A stretch of DNA of 53,079 nt from NCBI GenBank assembly GCA_039938515.1, contig JBDUUL010000021.1, positions 1 through 53,079 on the forward strand. Reading direction: 5' to 3'. Shown piece after piece: positions 52,130-53,079 of this stretch. The stretch is from Nitrososphaera sp. Lineage in GTDB: Archaea; Thermoproteota; Nitrososphaeria; Nitrososphaerales; Nitrososphaeraceae. Positions within the stretch are counted from its first letter, which is position 1. Every line of letters begins with the position of its first letter. Below the pieces are notes generated by a model. The model was not told where the DNA came from. It saw only the letters and a list, made by a program, of their open reading frames with translations, and searched no databases. The position numbers were made by a program, and so were the translations under genes.

Positions 52130-52587
52130 ACAAGCCAATAAAGGACGAATCGGTAAAGACCACCGAGAACCGAGACGTTTACGACACAATGAGGGACAAC
52201 CTCATACGAACAGTTGACGAAATCGCCAAGGCGCAGCCACAGTATTCACAATCAATCTCCAATCTCCAGCTTGATTACATCCAGACGACAAAGAACATGA
52301 TACAGACTGCATTCTCTGTCCAGAAGCAGGTTGCTGGCTCCATGAACCTCCCGCAGACAGTCCCGTATGCAGACCTCTTTTCAAGACAGTCAAACGAGGT
52401 CACCAACAATGCAATCAGGTCGGTCGGAATCAACAACCAGCTGACAATAAACGCGCTGGACGCCGCAAGGGAGAACCTGAAAATCTACAACAGGACAATC
52501 GACGCAGTTACGGATTTCAACGCCAACGTAACAAAGGCGTGGACGTCGTTCTTCGCACAGCAGCAAGCACAATTCACGAGGCCATAA
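52123..52587 (+). CDS. Phasin-like helical protein
   Basis: A 154-residue helical protein (MVDKPIKDESVKTTENRDVYD...). Its amphipathic helical body, with TAFSVQKQVAGSMNLPQ and the C-terminal AVTDFNANVTKAWTSFFAQQQAQF, resembles phasins that coat polyhydroxyalkanoate granules. ATG 52123 is the start; the frame also opens at 52054. No PHA synthase is in the window, so the role is inferred from composition. Confidence 0.6.
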   Translation: MVDKPIKDESVKTTENRDVYDTMRDNLIRTVDEIAKAQPQYSQSISNLQLDYIQTTKNMIQTAFSVQKQVAGSMNLPQTVPYADLFSRQSNEVTNNAIRSVGINNQLTINALDAARENLKIYNRTIDAVTDFNANVTKAWTSFFAQQQAQFTRP

Positions 52588-52682
52588 GGCCCCCTTTTTT
52601 CTTGTTTTTCGCTCAGGCCAGTTAAACGCCCCTTAGGATTCGACCCTACAATTAATAAATGTGAATTAACAGATATTCAGCG

Positions 52683-53079
52683 TTGGCTTCAGCAGCAGTA
52701 AACGAGTTTATCTGCGAAGACTGTGGCACACTTCTAGTTCACACTAATCCAAATACCCTTGAAAGCATGAAAGACGTTCACAACCAGCTTTGCTTCGTCA
52801 AGCGGCAAAAGAACAGAGCGGCAGAGGCTGCCAAGGCTGCAGCGGCAAGGCCGGCGGCCGGCGCAAGGCCCGCTGCGCCATCGGTTTCTGGCCCTCAGCC
52901 ATCGATGCCTGGCCCGAGTGCTCCCCCTGCGCCAACTATGGGTGGCGGTGCAACGACCGTCTCACTCACCGGCTCCGGCTCTGGCTATTCCAAGGTGGAC
53001 GGCCCGATTGACGTCAAGTTCAAGGACAAGCGCCAGTCGGCAGGCACGTTCCAGGGAATAAAGGTGTGGGGCCCGGTTG
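52683..53079 (+). CDS. Zinc-finger protein, C-terminus beyond the window
   Basis: Starts at TTG 52683, after an attaataaa box about 30 nt upstream. The N-terminus has ICEDCGTLL and LCFVKRQK with Cys and His residues spaced as a zinc finger. A long Ala/Pro/Gly linker follows (residues 46-88), then a beta-like segment (KVDGPIDVKFKDKRQSAGTFQGIKVW) that is cut at the window end. Unknown function; the Pro/Ala linker suggests two separate domains. Confidence 0.7.
   Translation, partial: MASAAVNEFICEDCGTLLVHTNPNTLESMKDVHNQLCFVKRQKNRAAEAAKAAAARPAAGARPAAPSVSGPQPSMPGPSAPPAPTMGGGATTVSLTGSGSGYSKVDGPIDVKFKDKRQSAGTFQGIKVWGPV

Overview
The window looks like chromosomal DNA of an ammonia-oxidising archaeon of the Nitrososphaera type (Nitrososphaerota/Thaumarchaeota). 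The evidence is the gene set: an archaeal TFB, aIF1, a Sec61-beta, DUF2070, Tsr3 (DUF367), CdvA, CofC/CofD for coenzyme F420, a UPF0148 zinc-ribbon protein, S-adenosylhomocysteine hydrolase, a ThyX-like protein and a 3-hydroxyacyl-CoA dehydrogenase of the kind used in the thaumarchaeal 3-hydroxypropionate/4-hydroxybutyrate cycle. Many genes have an AT-rich TATA-like box about 25-30 nt before an ATG, GTG or TTG, as expected for leaderless archaeal transcripts, and I used this to choose starts.

Layout. (1) 1-4517 is one end of an integrated element: a secreted beta-propeller protein, a Type II-like restriction-modification pair and a tyrosine integrase, abutting the 3' end of a tRNA-Ala(CGC) gene. 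(2) 4.8-11.8 kb is mostly core-type DNA: a nucleotide cyclase fused to a receiver domain, a cyclic amidohydrolase, MscL, RpiA and conserved small proteins. (3) 12-20.2 kb is accessory: exported proteins, a 1.35-kb non-coding element with 57-bp perfect inverted ends next to a decapitated transposase, and an intact 3.07-kb IS6-like transposon with 48-bp inverted ends, an exact 8-bp target duplication, four passenger genes and six copies of a palindrome in its promoters. (4) 20.2-37.4 kb is housekeeping: TFB, aIF1, SPFH protein, Sec61-beta, DUF2070, F420 genes, Nip7-like protein and NSUN methyltransferase, a Dam-type methylase, a PRC-barrel protein, a response regulator and LtrA. (5) 37.53-40.43 kb is a small island inserted at the 3' end of the RNase P RNA gene. 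(6) 40.4-53.1 kb returns to core genes: rnpB, Tsr3, an SF2 helicase, hydroxyacyl-CoA dehydrogenase, AhcY, tRNA-Val(CAC), CdvA, ThyX-like protein and a phasin-like protein.

The most striking signal is the island in (5). Its borders are 27-bp direct repeats, and the right copy is the 3' end of rnpB. Between those borders I found only one GGA/TCC trinucleotide on either strand, in coding and non-coding DNA alike, whereas the flanking DNA is full of them and the trinucleotide reappears within a few bases outside each border. The island carries two receiver-only response regulators that resemble two host-type regulators outside it (35.7 and 47.8 kb), a small acidic/helical protein and an iteron-like cluster of TGACAAAATG repeats, but no recognisable integrase.

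A second coherent system is the IS6-like transposon, where a small AbrB-like protein sits among TTATGG-NN-CCATAA palindromes that overlap the promoters of itself, the transposase and an outward membrane gene. All functional calls are from reading the sequence; no database search was run.
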